From NCBI RefSeq assembly GCF_022539315.1, contig NC_066316.1, positions 96,404,179-96,468,178 on the forward strand: 64,000 bases of DNA. Reading direction: 5' to 3'. Below the pieces are notes generated by a model. It made no database searches and was not told the origin of the DNA. It saw nothing but the letters and a program-made list of their open reading frames with translations. Every line of letters starts with the position of its first letter. Within the stretch, counting starts at the first letter, position 1. Made by a program: the position numbers and the translations under genes. Of the stretch, positions 36,520 to 47,400 are shown in pieces. Origin of the DNA: Serinus canaria (lineage: Eukaryota; Chordata; Aves; Passeriformes; Fringillidae).

Positions 36520-36681
36520 GTGTGGAGCTGCCTGTGTCCATAACTCTGGTGCTCTTCCAGCTGCCTTTGGGACCATGACAGGGCACAGAGATGGTGGGTG
36601 GCGTGGAGCTTCCTTCATCCACAGCTGTGGGGACCCTCTAGCCACCCATGGGACCATGATGTGGTAGAGAATGAATATATG
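36520..36681. repeat. Degenerate 81-bp tandem duplication
   Basis: Two units start GTGTGGAGCTGCC (36520) and GCGTGGAGCTTCC (36601), and share GGGACCATGA towards their ends. The period is a multiple of three, so on the minus strand the two units give matching peptides (MVPKAAGRAPELW and MVPWVARGSPQLW) within one open frame at 36499-36960. I do not recognise a protein and treat the frame as non-coding. Confidence 0.75.
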
Positions 36682-37290
36682 TGTGTGAAGCTGAAGCTTA
36701 TATACCTGAAGCTTAGGTAGATGTCCTAGCACAAGTTCTCTGCAGTGCTCTCCAGCTGAGTGGTGAAGGGGGGAGAGGACAGACAAGTGCCACAATCTGG
36801 TTGTGGCTCTCTCTGGGGCTGTGGCTGTCAAAGACAGCAGAGTCAACATATGGAGCAGCCATCCTTTGTCGATATGAGAAAACCTTTCCACCCTGGAAGT
36901 CCAAGGCTTTCCCAGCCTCACCCCAGGACTGTCCAGCCCATATTTCCCTGTCAGTTGCAAGAGCCTCCTCCTGGGCCAGTCATGTCACCAGCCCCACTCT
37001 AACAGGGGCCACCACAATCATTCTGCCCACTGTGACATGCTACTACACTGTTAGGGCTTGGTTTCATCTGGGGCCCCAATCCTTGTCCAGGCAGGGACAA
37101 TGGAGCTTCTTCCCATGATTGTGGGAAGTGTCCAGACCCCTGTAAGACAATGACAGGGTGCCTGTCTTGTAGAGCACCAACAACTCTTTGACTGAGTGGC
37201 AGGGGAGAGAGAAGGCAGGAGCCCGCTATGGTCTGGTCACAATCCCTGTCTGAGTGTGCAAGCGAAGCAAGGAAGGAGCAGCCTCCCTTC
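36682..37290. other. GC-moderate sequence, unassigned
   Basis: No family recognised. Several overlapping frames on both strands stay open for 60-150 codons. The style (CA/TG-rich, GGGGCCCC, CAGGCAGGGACA) is compatible with a decayed LTR, but I cannot support that. Confidence 0.35.
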
Positions 37291-37574
37291 ATTGCCACAG
37301 GCAGACCTTGCCTTCCTCCATTGCCACAGGCAGCCTTGCTTTCCTCCATTGCCACAGGCACACCTTGTTTCCTCCATTGCCACAGGCAGCCTTGCTTTCC
37401 TCCATTGCCACAGGCAGCCTTGCTTTCCTCCATTGCCACAGGCAGACCTTGCTTTCCTCCATTGCCACAGGCAGACCTTGTTTCCTCCATTGCCACAGGC
37501 AGACCTTGCTTTCCTCCATTGCCACAGGCAGACCTTGTTTCCTCCATTGCCACAGGCAGACCTTGCTTTCCTAC
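37291..37574. repeat. Ten-copy 28/29-bp minisatellite
   Basis: Ten contiguous units, each opening ATTGCCACAGGCA and ending TTCCTCC (the last ends TTCCTAC). Lengths are 29,28,28,28,28,29,28,29,28,29. Variants lie in the middle (GACC/GCC/CACC and TTGCTTT/TTGTTT/TTGCCTT). The unit has no stop in any of several frames on both strands. This creates false open frames of 165-238 codons (plus 37196-37849, plus 37228-37737, plus 37254-37751, minus 36999-37715); unit lengths of 28 and 29 shift frame, so a coding role is unlikely. Confidence 0.97.
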
Positions 37575-38254
37575 TCTCCCCAGTCCTCCCTGCCTTCTCC
37601 TTTCAGGCTTCTTTCCCCTGTGTCCTCCATGGCTGGACTGGGCTGGTGCAGGTCTTTTGGTGCCCATCCCAGGCAGACCAAGATTCTGCTCTCTCTGCCA
37701 TGGCTGCAGCAGCACCAGGGCTGGTGCCCAGAGTTAGTGCTCTGTCACTGAGACACAGATATTATCTTCCTCCATTCAAGCAAGACAAAACAAATAAAAA
37801 TAATAATAACCAAACAAAAATGACTGGGAACGCTGGGGAGGGAAATTAAATAGCTGTAGGAGCAATTTAAAGAACAGCCACTCAGCAAAGGTTAAAGGGA
37901 ATTAAAAGCTGCAGGTCTTACCTACTGCATAATTTTAAAATTCTTTGTGGTAATTTATGCTGAGATGTGTGAGTATAAGTGTTAATTCTGGAGAAAAAAA
38001 AAAGCTTGTTGAATTTAATAGATGTAATATTTCACAGCTTTGGAATTAAAGATGTCTAATGCTAAATACAGAACCCATGAGTGGTTTTCATGTTTCAGGA
38101 TGTTTCATCTTGAACTGCAGGACTTGTGTCTTTCTTTCTCACAAATGATTTTTCCAGTAACTGTCCCGTGACACAGAGTTTGGTTAGGCGCTAGAACAAA
38201 ATCCATAAATTAGCATCCCTATGCTTCATTCACCACAGGCCATTACAACCTCTT
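37575..38254. other. Spacer, nothing recognised
   Basis: GC-moderate flank, then AT-rich sequence. An A-rich simple stretch lies near 37784-37820. Confidence 0.4.
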
Positions 38255-38512
38255 TAATTGGCAGGACCAGAGGCAGTGGGTCCAAACTGAAACACAGAAA
38301 CCTCTGTCTAAACATCAGCAAACTAGTTGTTACTGTGAGGGTGACCCAGCTGCCCAGGGAGTTTGTGCAGTCTCTGTCCTTTGAGATACTCAAAAGCCAT
38401 CAGGGTGCAGTTCAGGACAACTGGCTTCAGATGGTCCTGCTTGAGCAGGAGGGTTGGACCAGATGCCCTCTAGGAGTCCTTTCCAACTCCAACCATGCTG
38501 TGATTCTGTAAT
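38255..38512 (+). mobile_element. CR1 LINE 3' end
   Basis: GACCAGAGGCAGTGGGTCCA, AAACTGAAACACAG, AACATCAGCAAAC, CTGTGAGGGTGACCCAGC, GCTTGAGCAGGAGGGTTGGA, CCAGATGCCCTCTAGGAGTC, then TGCTGTGATTCTGTAAT: CR1 ORF end, 3' UTR and tail in order. Diverged but continuous. Confidence 0.92.
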
Positions 38513-39677
38513 ATATATGTATATTGCAGATTGTAACAACCAGAAACTTTCCATTATACATCCCTATATAATTTCCTGAAACTTTTAACAGCTTACATGA
38601 AAAATTTCCATGCTTTGCCTTAAGATGGAGAATGTTTTCTAAAGTGTTTCAGTTATTTTTGAACACAGTTATGCAAACATGTAACTAGAGTGCAGTGGCT
38701 TTTTATGAGAAGGGAAAATGGAGGAAGCAGTGTTAGGAAAATGTTAGCAGTCTTTTTCACCTACATTAACTTCCATATTGTTTTGTCTTATGAGAGTATG
38801 GCAGCAACATTAGCCTGTAGAGGAATGGCTCTTTGGAAAAGAGGAAGGTGACAGGTATGGCAGAGGCTTGATTCCCAAAACTGAAGCAGGGCATCAGGCA
38901 TCCCAAGAAGTAGGATCTGGAGGAAGTGTGAAGTTGTAGAGCTGGAGCATGGTCTTGGGTGCTCCTGCCCATCCTGAATTTCAGCTCTGAGGAGCAGTTT
39001 GCACTCCCACCACATGACTCAGGTCAAGGAGAGAGGGTACAACCGCAGTTGTCACAGGAGACTGGCTCTGTCCTGCACTCCAATGTTAAAGCACTTCTCA
39101 GAGTCTTTTCATGAAGAAACCTTAGATGCTGGAAGCATTGCCTTCACTGTTGACTAAAAGCTGGTAACAGCATGAGAACTATGTCTTATGTTGTCTCAGT
39201 GTGCTGTCTGCTCCAGTATGCCTAAATCATAAGCAACTAAAATACTCTGGCTTGTTCATGATCTTTAAAGATATCCTGAAGATGACAGCTACATCTTCTG
39301 AGGTTTCTGTTGGCCTTGAGCATGCACCTACTCCTGTGTGCCAGGATTGTTCCTGAGTCATCCTTGCCCTGCAGTCACACAGCATTTCTGAACACTTCCC
39401 AAAAGCAGGACCCACAGTGCCTTTGGACACATGAGAAGTATTGCAGAGATAGGGATGGGAAAAGAAAAAAAAGGAAAGTGGTAGCTTGGAGGAAGGATAA
39501 ATGCAGTGATGGGGAAGCAGCAGCTGCCCAAAAGCAGAGGCAAGAGCAGGAGGAAGCAAGCAACAGAACAGAGGGCAGAGCCACAGAAGTTCAGGGAGAT
39601 CGAGCCAAAAGTCCCAAGCAATAGAGACAGGAAAGCCTGTAAGCAGTAGAAACATTCTTGTTCACAACCTGCAGAGC
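38513..39677. other. Unique sequence, no gene recognised
   Basis: Overlapping frames on both strands around 39.2-39.65 kb (142 codons minus, 104 codons plus) have no domain. The plus frame is Lys/Glu/Gln-rich because of a purine-rich stretch at 39430-39560. Confidence 0.4.
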
Positions 39678-41114
39678 TGCAGTGAGTTGTCCCTTGCTGT
39701 AGGACAGCCACCCACCAAAGCTGCTCTATCACTGCCTTCTTCATCTGGGCAGGAGAGGAAAAAAGGAAAGGCTCAGACTGAGATAAGGAGAGGGAGAGAC
39801 CACCAGTGACTCTCACAGGCAAAACAGACTCTTCTTGGAGAAAATTAATTTTGCAACAAAAAATCAAAGTAGTATAATGAGAAAGGAAACAAAATTTGAA
39901 AACACCTTCCCCAAAACTCTCCCCTCTTTCCAGGCTCATCTTTATTCCTGGTTTCTCTGCCTCCTCTTCTCCAGTGGCACAGGAGAAAGAGGATGGGAAC
40001 TGTGCTAAGTTCATCACATTATATTTCTGCTGCTCCTTCCTCTTGTTGGGTCGCTCCCATGGGAGACAGTCCTGCACAAACTTCTCCAACAGGAGTCCTT
40101 TGCACAGGGTGCAGTTCTCTGTGAACAGTCCCAGCACAGGTCCCTTCCACAGGGTGCACCCCTTTGGAACAGCCTTCTCCAGCATGGGCTTCCCATGGGG
40201 TCACAGATTCCTTTGGGCATCCCCCTGCTCCAATTTGAGGTTCTGCCCAGGCTGTGGGTGGATCTCTGCTCCACTGTGGATCTCCATGGGCTGCAGGGGC
40301 TCAGCAGGGGCACAGCTGCCTCACCATGGTCTGCACCACAGATTGCAGGGGAGTCTCTGCTGCAGTGTCTGGAGGACCTCCTCCCCCTCCTGCTGCACTG
40401 ACCTTGCTGTCTGTAGGGCTTTTCACCTTTCTCTCTGCTGCTGTTGTGCACTTTTCCCCCCTCCCTTCTCAATTATGCATTGTGGTTTAGGTCTGGTATT
40501 CTCCAATTTAGTAATCCTGCTAAAACCACACCACTACTCGCTCCTCCTTCCCCTCCTCGTTCCTGCTCTGGCAGGATGGAGTTGAGAATTGGAGGCACAA
40601 AAATAGAAAATCACAGCTTGAGATAAGAATTATTAACTGGAAACAACAATGAGATAAGAGAACAAACAGCAACAACAAAAATATTACTAACAAAAGGTAT
40701 GAGGCAAAGAAATTATTTACATGGAAAGCTGGCAGCAAATACTGACCAGCTTCCCCACCACAATTTTTCCCCCCTGGAAAAGGATTGGAAGGGAGAGAGT
40801 TTCTTTACTTATCCCTGGCAATGAAGTGAGATGGGATTGAGTAAAATCAGTGTCTAGCCATGCTCCCTTAGCCATGTTTCTTCTCAGCTATTGCAAACAA
40901 TTAACCCTGTCCTTGGCTGAAACCAGGACGGCGTTACCCCAGAGGTGCTACCACTGTCTCTGATGGGCTCAGCCTTGGCCAGAGGTGAGCCTGCCTTGGT
41001 GCCAGATGCCATTGGCTCTGTTGAAGCTCAGGGGAAGCTTCTTATCAGTTTTTGATAGAAGCCAGCCCTGTAGCCCCTCTCAAAAATTGTGCTATGCAAA
41101 AATACAAATGAACA
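39678..41114 (-). mobile_element. Solo avian ERV-type LTR (about 1.4 kb), reverse orientation
   Basis: A long LTR-like unit I recognise from avian genomes by its order of blocks on the plus strand: CACCAAAGCTGCTCTATCAC, GAGATAAGGAGAGGGAGAGA, AGGCAAAACAGACTC, repeated GGGTGCA-type blocks around 40110-40160, CCATGGGCTGCAGGGGC, CCTCACCATGGTCTGCACCA, CAGAGGTGCTACCACTG, TGATGGGCTCAGCCTTGGCC, GGGAAGCTTCT and CTGTAGCCCCTCTC. In sense (minus) it would run from about 41114 to 39678. No internal retroviral sequence flanks it, so it is a solo LTR or an isolated piece. One AATAAA reads on minus at 39941-39946. I could not find a convincing target-site duplication. The exact family is not assigned, and edges are approximate. 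The open frames of up to 275 codons (minus 39358-40185; plus 39896-40585) lie in or across it and are not genes. Confidence 0.65.
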
Positions 41115-42273
41115 TAAATTTCCTAACTGTTATTAGATAATTCTCTATTGTATTGATATTCTGGAAATGGCTGAAAAAATGTGTTAATTCTGCTGCAGTA
41201 ATAATGACTGCCACAATATATTCTGTCAAAGATAATAGAATGATGCTCCTGCAGTTTCAGAAGTGGCAGCTGAAGTTATCTTCTAATCTCTGGTGATGCC
41301 AAAGGGTAGCATTTGGCCTTGTTGTAGAGAGCTGTCTCAGGACCCAGGGTATTCCAGATAGTTTATGTAAATTTCCAGTGTACAAGTCAGGAAATGTATA
41401 CTTAAAGTTAGGAAATGTCAGCATATCCTCAAGAGCACTATTTTCTTTTTGCACATTGGTATGCTCTGTTACAATGCCAAAGACCCACAGTGCTAGCTCT
41501 CCTGCATTTCTTATGCAGTAAATTGCTTGGTACTGTGGTGCAGTGAAATGAGAAGCTGTAGCTGAGTGGTTAAAGAAATGTGCAATATATCCAGCAATGT
41601 CAGCGTGTGCCCTTGCTCTCTATGAGTTCTTGTTATGAGTGTTAGCTTCCTTTTACCTAACTGAAGCAGCTAGGGAAAGCTTTCTTCTTCATTTCAGCTG
41701 GGGAATCAAAGAGCACTGAATTTTTTGTTAGCCACATTGTTCTTTTATCTGCCAGTGGCTACTGAAATTGGAAATATTATGCATCATAACACAGCAGGCC
41801 GTATAGCCCTGGGTGAACATACAGCCACCACTGTGAGTCTGTGTATTGATTTTATTACCAGGCTGTCTTGAAGAGCTGGTCTTATATCTGTCAGCTGCCA
41901 GGGACCTCGGGTGATAATGACTTGAACTTTGTGGGTTTCTTATTAAAAGCCTGTGGCACTCAGAATGTCATTTTGCATTTAATTGATATTTTATCAAATT
42001 TCTCCCATCAAATATTGCTGATTTGTCTTATTGAATTGGCTACTGATGTAATCACACAAATGCAAAAACCAAAATGTGTGGTGGTATTTTCAGTACTGTA
42101 TGTGTATTGAGAGCTCTGGTATCTGGTAGCATGCATCATAGATGTCAGTGAAAATTTCTTTGATCTGTCAATACTAATAAATAAAACAAGGCCACAGACC
42201 ACTGTCATAGTCTTAGGGCCCAAGGGTCTTATGGGCATCCTCTGACCACTGTAACATCTCTGAAGTTATAAAA
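41115..42273. promoter_or_regulatory. Candidate conserved non-coding stretch
   Basis: Unique DNA with many TAAT/ATTGA cores between 41750 and 42110 (TTAATTGATATTTTATC, CTTATTGAATTGGC, GATGTAATCACACAAATGC). The style is typical of conserved enhancers in gene deserts, but conservation was not tested. A plus frame at 41868-42110 has no known product. It includes a tRNA A-box-like string, TAGCTGAGTGGTTAAAG, at 41559-41575, without a matching B box. Confidence 0.2.
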
Positions 42274-42316
42274 ATTATTATTATTATTATTATCATTATT
42301 ATTATTATTATTATTA
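42274..42316. repeat. (ATT)n microsatellite
   Basis: About fourteen ATT units with one ATC interruption. It creates an Asn run in the minus-strand frame at 42229-42558. Confidence 0.95.
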
Positions 42317-44922
42317 ATTTCTTTTTTTGCTTGTAGGTTGTGAAAGGACATGAAGACTGTTATCTCCCATAGTAATGTTTTTATAGGATGAAGCTGTGAG
42401 AATGTGCTGCATGAAGTGTCATGTGGCAAGAGGAGTGTTTGAGGGTACAGCACTAACTGCTGCAAAGTGAAGAGTTGGGTGGGGGACACCCAAACCACTA
42501 CATTCTTCTTTTGGGAATGGTCCTGGCACAACTTATCCCCTGAACTATGCCCAGTCATTGTCTTGGAGAACTCTTAACTGGGAAAGGCAAAATCCCTGCC
42601 AGGGAATATGCTAGCAATTATGCATGGCACAAGGCTGGCGGTCTCATCCAATGCTGAACCTCACTGCCAGGCACTTTTTCATTTAGCAGCACAGATATGT
42701 GCTGTGTTTTATAGAATGCCTTTCAAAAATATTATGGGATTAGGTTATAAACAATTCTCGTACCTCTAATTCTTCCCAGTCCCCCATATCTTTGAATTGC
42801 TTTCTCCAGTGGAGGACCATGTCAACATTGCCACTTCAGCTCAATCAGTGGTGTATTTGCTCTCTGTTAATGGCTATTATAATGTTGGCTCTTTTTCCCT
42901 TGAACAATTCAGCTGTCCTTGCTGTTTGGAGGCATTTCTCTAGCTCTGTCTCCCTCAAACATGCCTCCTGCAAACTGGACTATTTTTTCCCAGAGACAAT
43001 CCTAAATTCAATTATGGAATATCTAATGTCTATAAAGTTACACATATTGTTTCCAGTTCTGAATATGTGTTCAGTCTTCATTCAGATTTTCAAATTTCTG
43101 GATAAAATTAAAAAAAAACAACAAAGCAAAGCAAAAATACTCTAGTAGTTCTCATTTCTTATGTAGTCACAGTATAACACCTTGTAAAACAAATGGAAGA
43201 TAACAAGACTTCAGAATGCTTCTGTCTTTTACTGTAAGTAAGGGTCTTCATAGAACAGCTGTGATAGAAATGTTTACTATAACCATCAAATGCAATATCT
43301 ACTTACTAATTCTAATGATGCGATACAAAATTGTGATGGTATTTTGCAAGAAATGCATAATCAATAATAATTGGTTTAACTACAATAGTGCAATAGTGCC
43401 TTGTCCTACTGATTAAAGATTGATGTAGATTTAAGTAAATACAGTTTCCCACCTTGATACACAAATGCAAATGTCATTAGTAAACTATTGGAATATTTCC
43501 AGCCTAAATACACTTAAAAAAAATATGGAAAATATCTGTAAGGGATGATTTCTCTGAAAGTGAGATAAGGTAGTTATTGATGGTGCGACCTCTTTTGTAA
43601 AATTAGGAATAAGGATTTAGAAGAACATATAGATAAAGATTTGATTTATTAGATTGAATTTTTTGTATTCTTTATTTATATGTCTTCTACATATATGATG
43701 CTAAGTGTTCCTGCGTTTTTCCATGAGATAGTGCTGTTACATCAAGGAGAGAGGAAAACCTTTAGGTGTCTGCATAGGTAGCAAGAATGAAATCCAGGGG
43801 TCAAACCTTATAAATAACCATGCTGTGACCTAAGGCACCAACCTGATTCAGTAAGAAATTGATTAGTTGATATTTCTGTAGTCTCATTCTGTCTGGAGTT
43901 ATCAAAAGTCTTGCTCAGCTGCTCCATGCTTCAGGCATTTCTTGCAACAACAATGTCATTCTCATATCTCTTATCTTCCTAAAGGTAGGATAGTTAGAAA
44001 AAAATTACTTCAATTTCAAATTTTTTCCCATGACCTTCTGCTATTTTTCCCTTCTGGTTTTGCTGTCTGAGTTATGACTTTTCTTGCCTGTACACAAAGA
44101 AGAGAAACTCATTGTTTTGCTTAAAATGGAATAAAGCTTTCTGGCTCTTTTTACTTGCCTTTCTATTTAGGAACCCTGGGGAAGCTGTAAGGCTAATGTT
44201 TGACCATAACAACAAAAATCCTGCTTTTTACTGTAATAAAGCATGGGATTATCTTGAGTCTGAGGATTTAGTCTTTAAGACTAAGCACTGATTATTACTA
44301 AAACTCAAGATAAAAACAATTCTGCTGATTTAGAATAAGCTCTGCCCTTCCAGAGCTGCAGAATAAGACCAGTAAACTGAATATTAGCCAGCAGGAATTA
44401 CTACAGTTTTGCAAATATTGAATTATTTAGTTTATCTTTTGAGATGTCTTGATGAAAGAAACTGCAATTAGGGTTTCAGAAAACTTCACAGATAAGCTCC
44501 CTTGCTGGCCTCTGCACACTAATTGTGGTTTCCTTATCCTGTATGCTCTCTTTATATTTCACTGACTCACTGCAAGCCTGTCTTTACATATCAGGCTTTT
44601 CTGCTTCAGTGTATTCCAGGATTCTGCCCACTGGAGAGGCTGAGCCAGAGAAACAGCTAAATGTGCATCCTTCTGATGTCAAATGTAAACGGGAATGGTC
44701 TTGCCTTGTTTATTCTTAACAAGGCTTGACAGTGGCCCCTTGCAAAAAGACAAGGTTCTCTTAGTAAATGTGTTCGTGAAAAACTTGTTTTGATTGACAA
44801 CAGCGACAATACCCCGAAGGGATGTCATACTGTAAAGGAGCTCTTGCCTCCTTCTCACACACAGCAGGAGTAATGTGTGCTGGGGCACCTGAGTGGATGC
44901 CCCTTTCTTTCTAAATAACTTT
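42317..44922. other. AT-rich unique sequence, no gene recognised
   Basis: No supported exon or repeat family. The plus frames at 42792-43145 and 43216-43416 are Ser/Leu/Ile-rich without motif. Confidence 0.4.
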
Positions 44923-44949
44923 GGGGAGGGGGAGTGGTTTGGGAGGGGG
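44923..44949 (+). other. G-rich tract with G-quadruplex potential
   Basis: G4-A-G5-AGTGGTTT-G3-A-G5: four G-runs within 27 bp. Confidence 0.7.
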
Positions 44950-45346
44950 TTGTTGTTCTTTTTTTTCTAGAAAGCATAAATGTTGTTATAACCTGCTTTG
45001 GAGAGAATCGTTGAGATGCTAGAAAACGTGTAATTGAGATAGATCTGTCATCTGCATGTTTGTCTTTTTCTTCTTTAAATAAAGCACAATTCCTGCTACT
45101 GCAGGTTTATCTTTTGCAATATACATTAGTTAGTTGCTTCTTGCAGTGTGTTGTATCAATACATCATCAAAATGACAATTGTGTGAATCTGTCACTATAC
45201 AATGTAGTAATAATTGTATTATTGTCTCTGTTGTTAGAATGTGTTCAGGACACGGCTGTGGCATCTCTACTTCTGAAAAATCATCAAACATGAAAAGTCT
45301 CATGACTAATAAACCACTGCAGACAGCATATGTATGTGGATATGGT
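44950..45346. other. AT-rich spacer
   Basis: Nothing recognised. Confidence 0.4.
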
Positions 45347-45371
45347 GCATATATATGGTACATATATATGC
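45347..45371. repeat. Perfect 25-bp TA-rich palindrome
   Basis: Arms GCATATATATG (45347-45357) and CATATATATGC (45361-45371), loop GTA. Could extrude as a cruciform. No function known. Confidence 0.95.
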
Positions 45372-45830
45372 TGTACAGGTGTGTATTTATAGTAACATGC
45401 TGTAATTATGGTAAAAGTTCTGTCAGCATTTCCAGAGCAAACATAATTTTCAGGATTTATTATACATCTATAGGTTAGATTTCAGATAGAATTTGGCAAA
45501 TGAGGCCTCAGCCTGGGTAGCAAACCTTCTATAGATTTCTTTTTTAAAGTGTTGCTTCATAATGTATACAAACACAGAGACAAATGTTTTGTGAAGTTTT
45601 TGTGATGCTGTAATTAAAAAGCAATACAGGTTTAAGAAGAAATTTACTTCACAGAAATACCTAAGTTAAAAAAGAAAAAAAAAAGGGAGAAAATAAATTA
45701 ATGACTCACCTTGCCCAGCACAGTCTATTTTTTCACAGTGTCCAGCCTAGTCTACTTTTTTCAGTGTTTGTTTTTTTTTTTTCCTTTTGATAGTGATGAA
45801 ATATCATGTCTACTCTTTTATTCTTTGGCT
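45372..45830. other. AT-rich spacer
   Basis: A-rich (45668-45690) and T-rich (45770-45790) runs. Nothing else recognised. Confidence 0.4.
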
Positions 45831-45835
45831 GTTCC

Positions 45836-46323
45836 AGGCTTCCAGGAGTCTGAGAACCGCAAGAACTGGTGTACTGCAATCCTTGGTGATATTGGAATGG
45901 CATGTGAAATAAGGTTTCATGAATATCTCAACACTTTGCAGATACAGTAGGGATTATGACATGTTCCTGTTGGCACTTGGACTTAAATGATCAGATTCTG
46001 TTTTATTCTTGTGTTCCACCACAGCTGGTGGAAAGACCCTTATTCAGATGAACATGGTCTGTGAAAGAGTTTGGCTGTGAAAGACAGGGTGCCTTTGACC
46101 CTTTAGGGAGATGTTATCCATAGCAAACCTTCCTTCAGCTCTTTCTATCCTCACAGACTCCCCACCTTGCTGCTCCAGTACAAGGTTGTTGGGCTACTTG
46201 ATGATGGTTTTATTCTCATTTACCTTTCCCACTTTTAGACTTAGGTAGATAGTTGGGGTTTGGGGGATTATTTACTAGAATTAAAAAAAAAAAAACCTTG
46301 GTTGCAATTCTATATACAATAAA
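45836..46323 (+). other. Possible 3'-terminal exon (unconfirmed)
   Basis: A good pyrimidine tract and acceptor (TTATTCTTTGGCTGTTCCAG, ending at about 45838) is followed by an open stretch. Its residues GFQESENRKNWCTAILG, then DIGMACEIRFHEYLNTLQIQ, end at a TAG at 45948-45950. The composition is polar and varied, unlike the Phe/Ser/Leu-rich chance frames around it. An AATAAA lies at 46318-46323. I do not recognise the protein; there is no upstream exon in view to join it to. Chance is quite possible. If real it would be the last 37 or so codons and a 370-bp 3' UTR. Confidence 0.2.
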
Positions 46324-46339
46324 AGGAAGATGAATGAAG

Positions 46340-46832
46340 AGTATTGCAGAAGAATGACCTGGACCTGTTACAACAGGTCCATAGGAGGGCTCCTAAATTG
46401 GCCAGAAGGCTGAAACACCTTCACTCTGAAGAAAGGCTGAGAGAGTTGGGTTTGCTTGGACTGGAGAAGAGAAAGCTTTAGAGAGGCTTTATTGCAGCCT
46501 TTCAGTTTTTAAAGAATGCTTGTAAGAAAGATGAAGAAGGACTTTTTACTGTGGCCTGTAGTGACAGGATAAGGGACTCTGCATAGGATAAGGGACTCAC
46601 ATTAGAATTCAGCAGGGTTAGCTTGGAGAAAAGAAAGAAACTCTTTACTCTGAGGGGGTGAGGCACTGGAACAGGTTGCCCAGAGAAGATGTGGATGCCC
46701 CATCCCTGGAAATATTCAAGGCTAGGCTGGATGAAGTCCTGAGTGCAAGGATGAGCTGCTGTGGCAGGGAGTTGAACTAGATGACCTCTTGCAGACCAAG
46801 CTATTCTATGATTCCAACATGAAGAAAACCAC
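46340..46832 (+). mobile_element. CR1 LINE 3' end with internal rearrangement
   Basis: CAGGTCCATAGGAGGGCTCC, GAAGAAAGGCTGAGAGAGTT, GGCACTGGAACAGGTTGCCC, AGAGAAGATGTGGATGCCCC, GGAGTTGAACTAGATGACCT, then TTCTATGATTCC: ORF end and tail of CR1. A short direct repeat, AGGATAAGGGACTC (46566-46579 and 46587-46600), interrupts the middle. The 110-residue minus frame at 46502-46834 is a shadow. Confidence 0.9.
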
Positions 46833-47209
46833 AATTTTCATTTTAAAATGGTCAAAATGAAAGATTCTTCTAGTTGAATCTCTAAGTGGGGGGGGAAAAA
46901 AAGAAAAAGAAGATTATCACATCAAGTTCCTCAAATATCTTTGTTTCAGCAAGAAAAGAATTCCACCTAAAACTAGTGAGATAAATTACATTATGTTCCT
47001 ACTTAGCATAGTTGAAGTTTGAACCCAATCACCTTTAACCAAATACTAATTTTACTCTCTCTGTCAAAGAAAAGATCTAAAAATATGTCAAAAAAGATAA
47101 CATAAAGCTACAAGTGGGTATTGTCAGGCTGACTTTAAAGTATATTCAAGATTTCTATTCTCTTTACATACAATAATGTACACAGAGAGAAGTATGATAT
47201 CAGAGAGGT
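46833..47209. other. AT-rich spacer
   Basis: Nothing recognised. Confidence 0.4.
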
Positions 47210-47400
47210 CATACTTTAAACTGGAGCTGTGTAAAACAGGGCCTTTGAGACTGGCTTGTTATTGTCACTCTTGGTACTGATGGCAACAGATGGTTTAAAA
47301 CCAATTGTCCAGCAGCAGCCAGGGTTTTGTGGAATGTCTTTATGGTGGATACCTGAAACAATAGAGCATAATTAAAAACTTTGTGATTTTTTTACCAAAA
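47210..47400. promoter_or_regulatory. Candidate conserved non-coding element
   Basis: Balanced-composition unique DNA with motif-like blocks (CTTGTTATTGTCAC, GGTTTAAAACCAATTGTCC, AACAATAG, GCATAATTAAA). Enhancer-like look only. Confidence 0.2.

Noticed and set aside
36999..37715. 238-codon minus-strand open frame
   Set aside because: It is the minisatellite read without stops; units of 28 and 29 bp break frame and several other frames are equally open.
39358..40185. 275-codon minus-strand open frame, the longest in the window
   Set aside because: It crosses the edge of the long LTR and a purine-rich stretch, with no domain and no conserved start.
41559..41575. tRNA-like A box (TAGCTGAGTGG fits TRGCNNAGYGG)
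   Set aside because: No B box or cloverleaf follows within 100 bp, so no tRNA or SINE is called.
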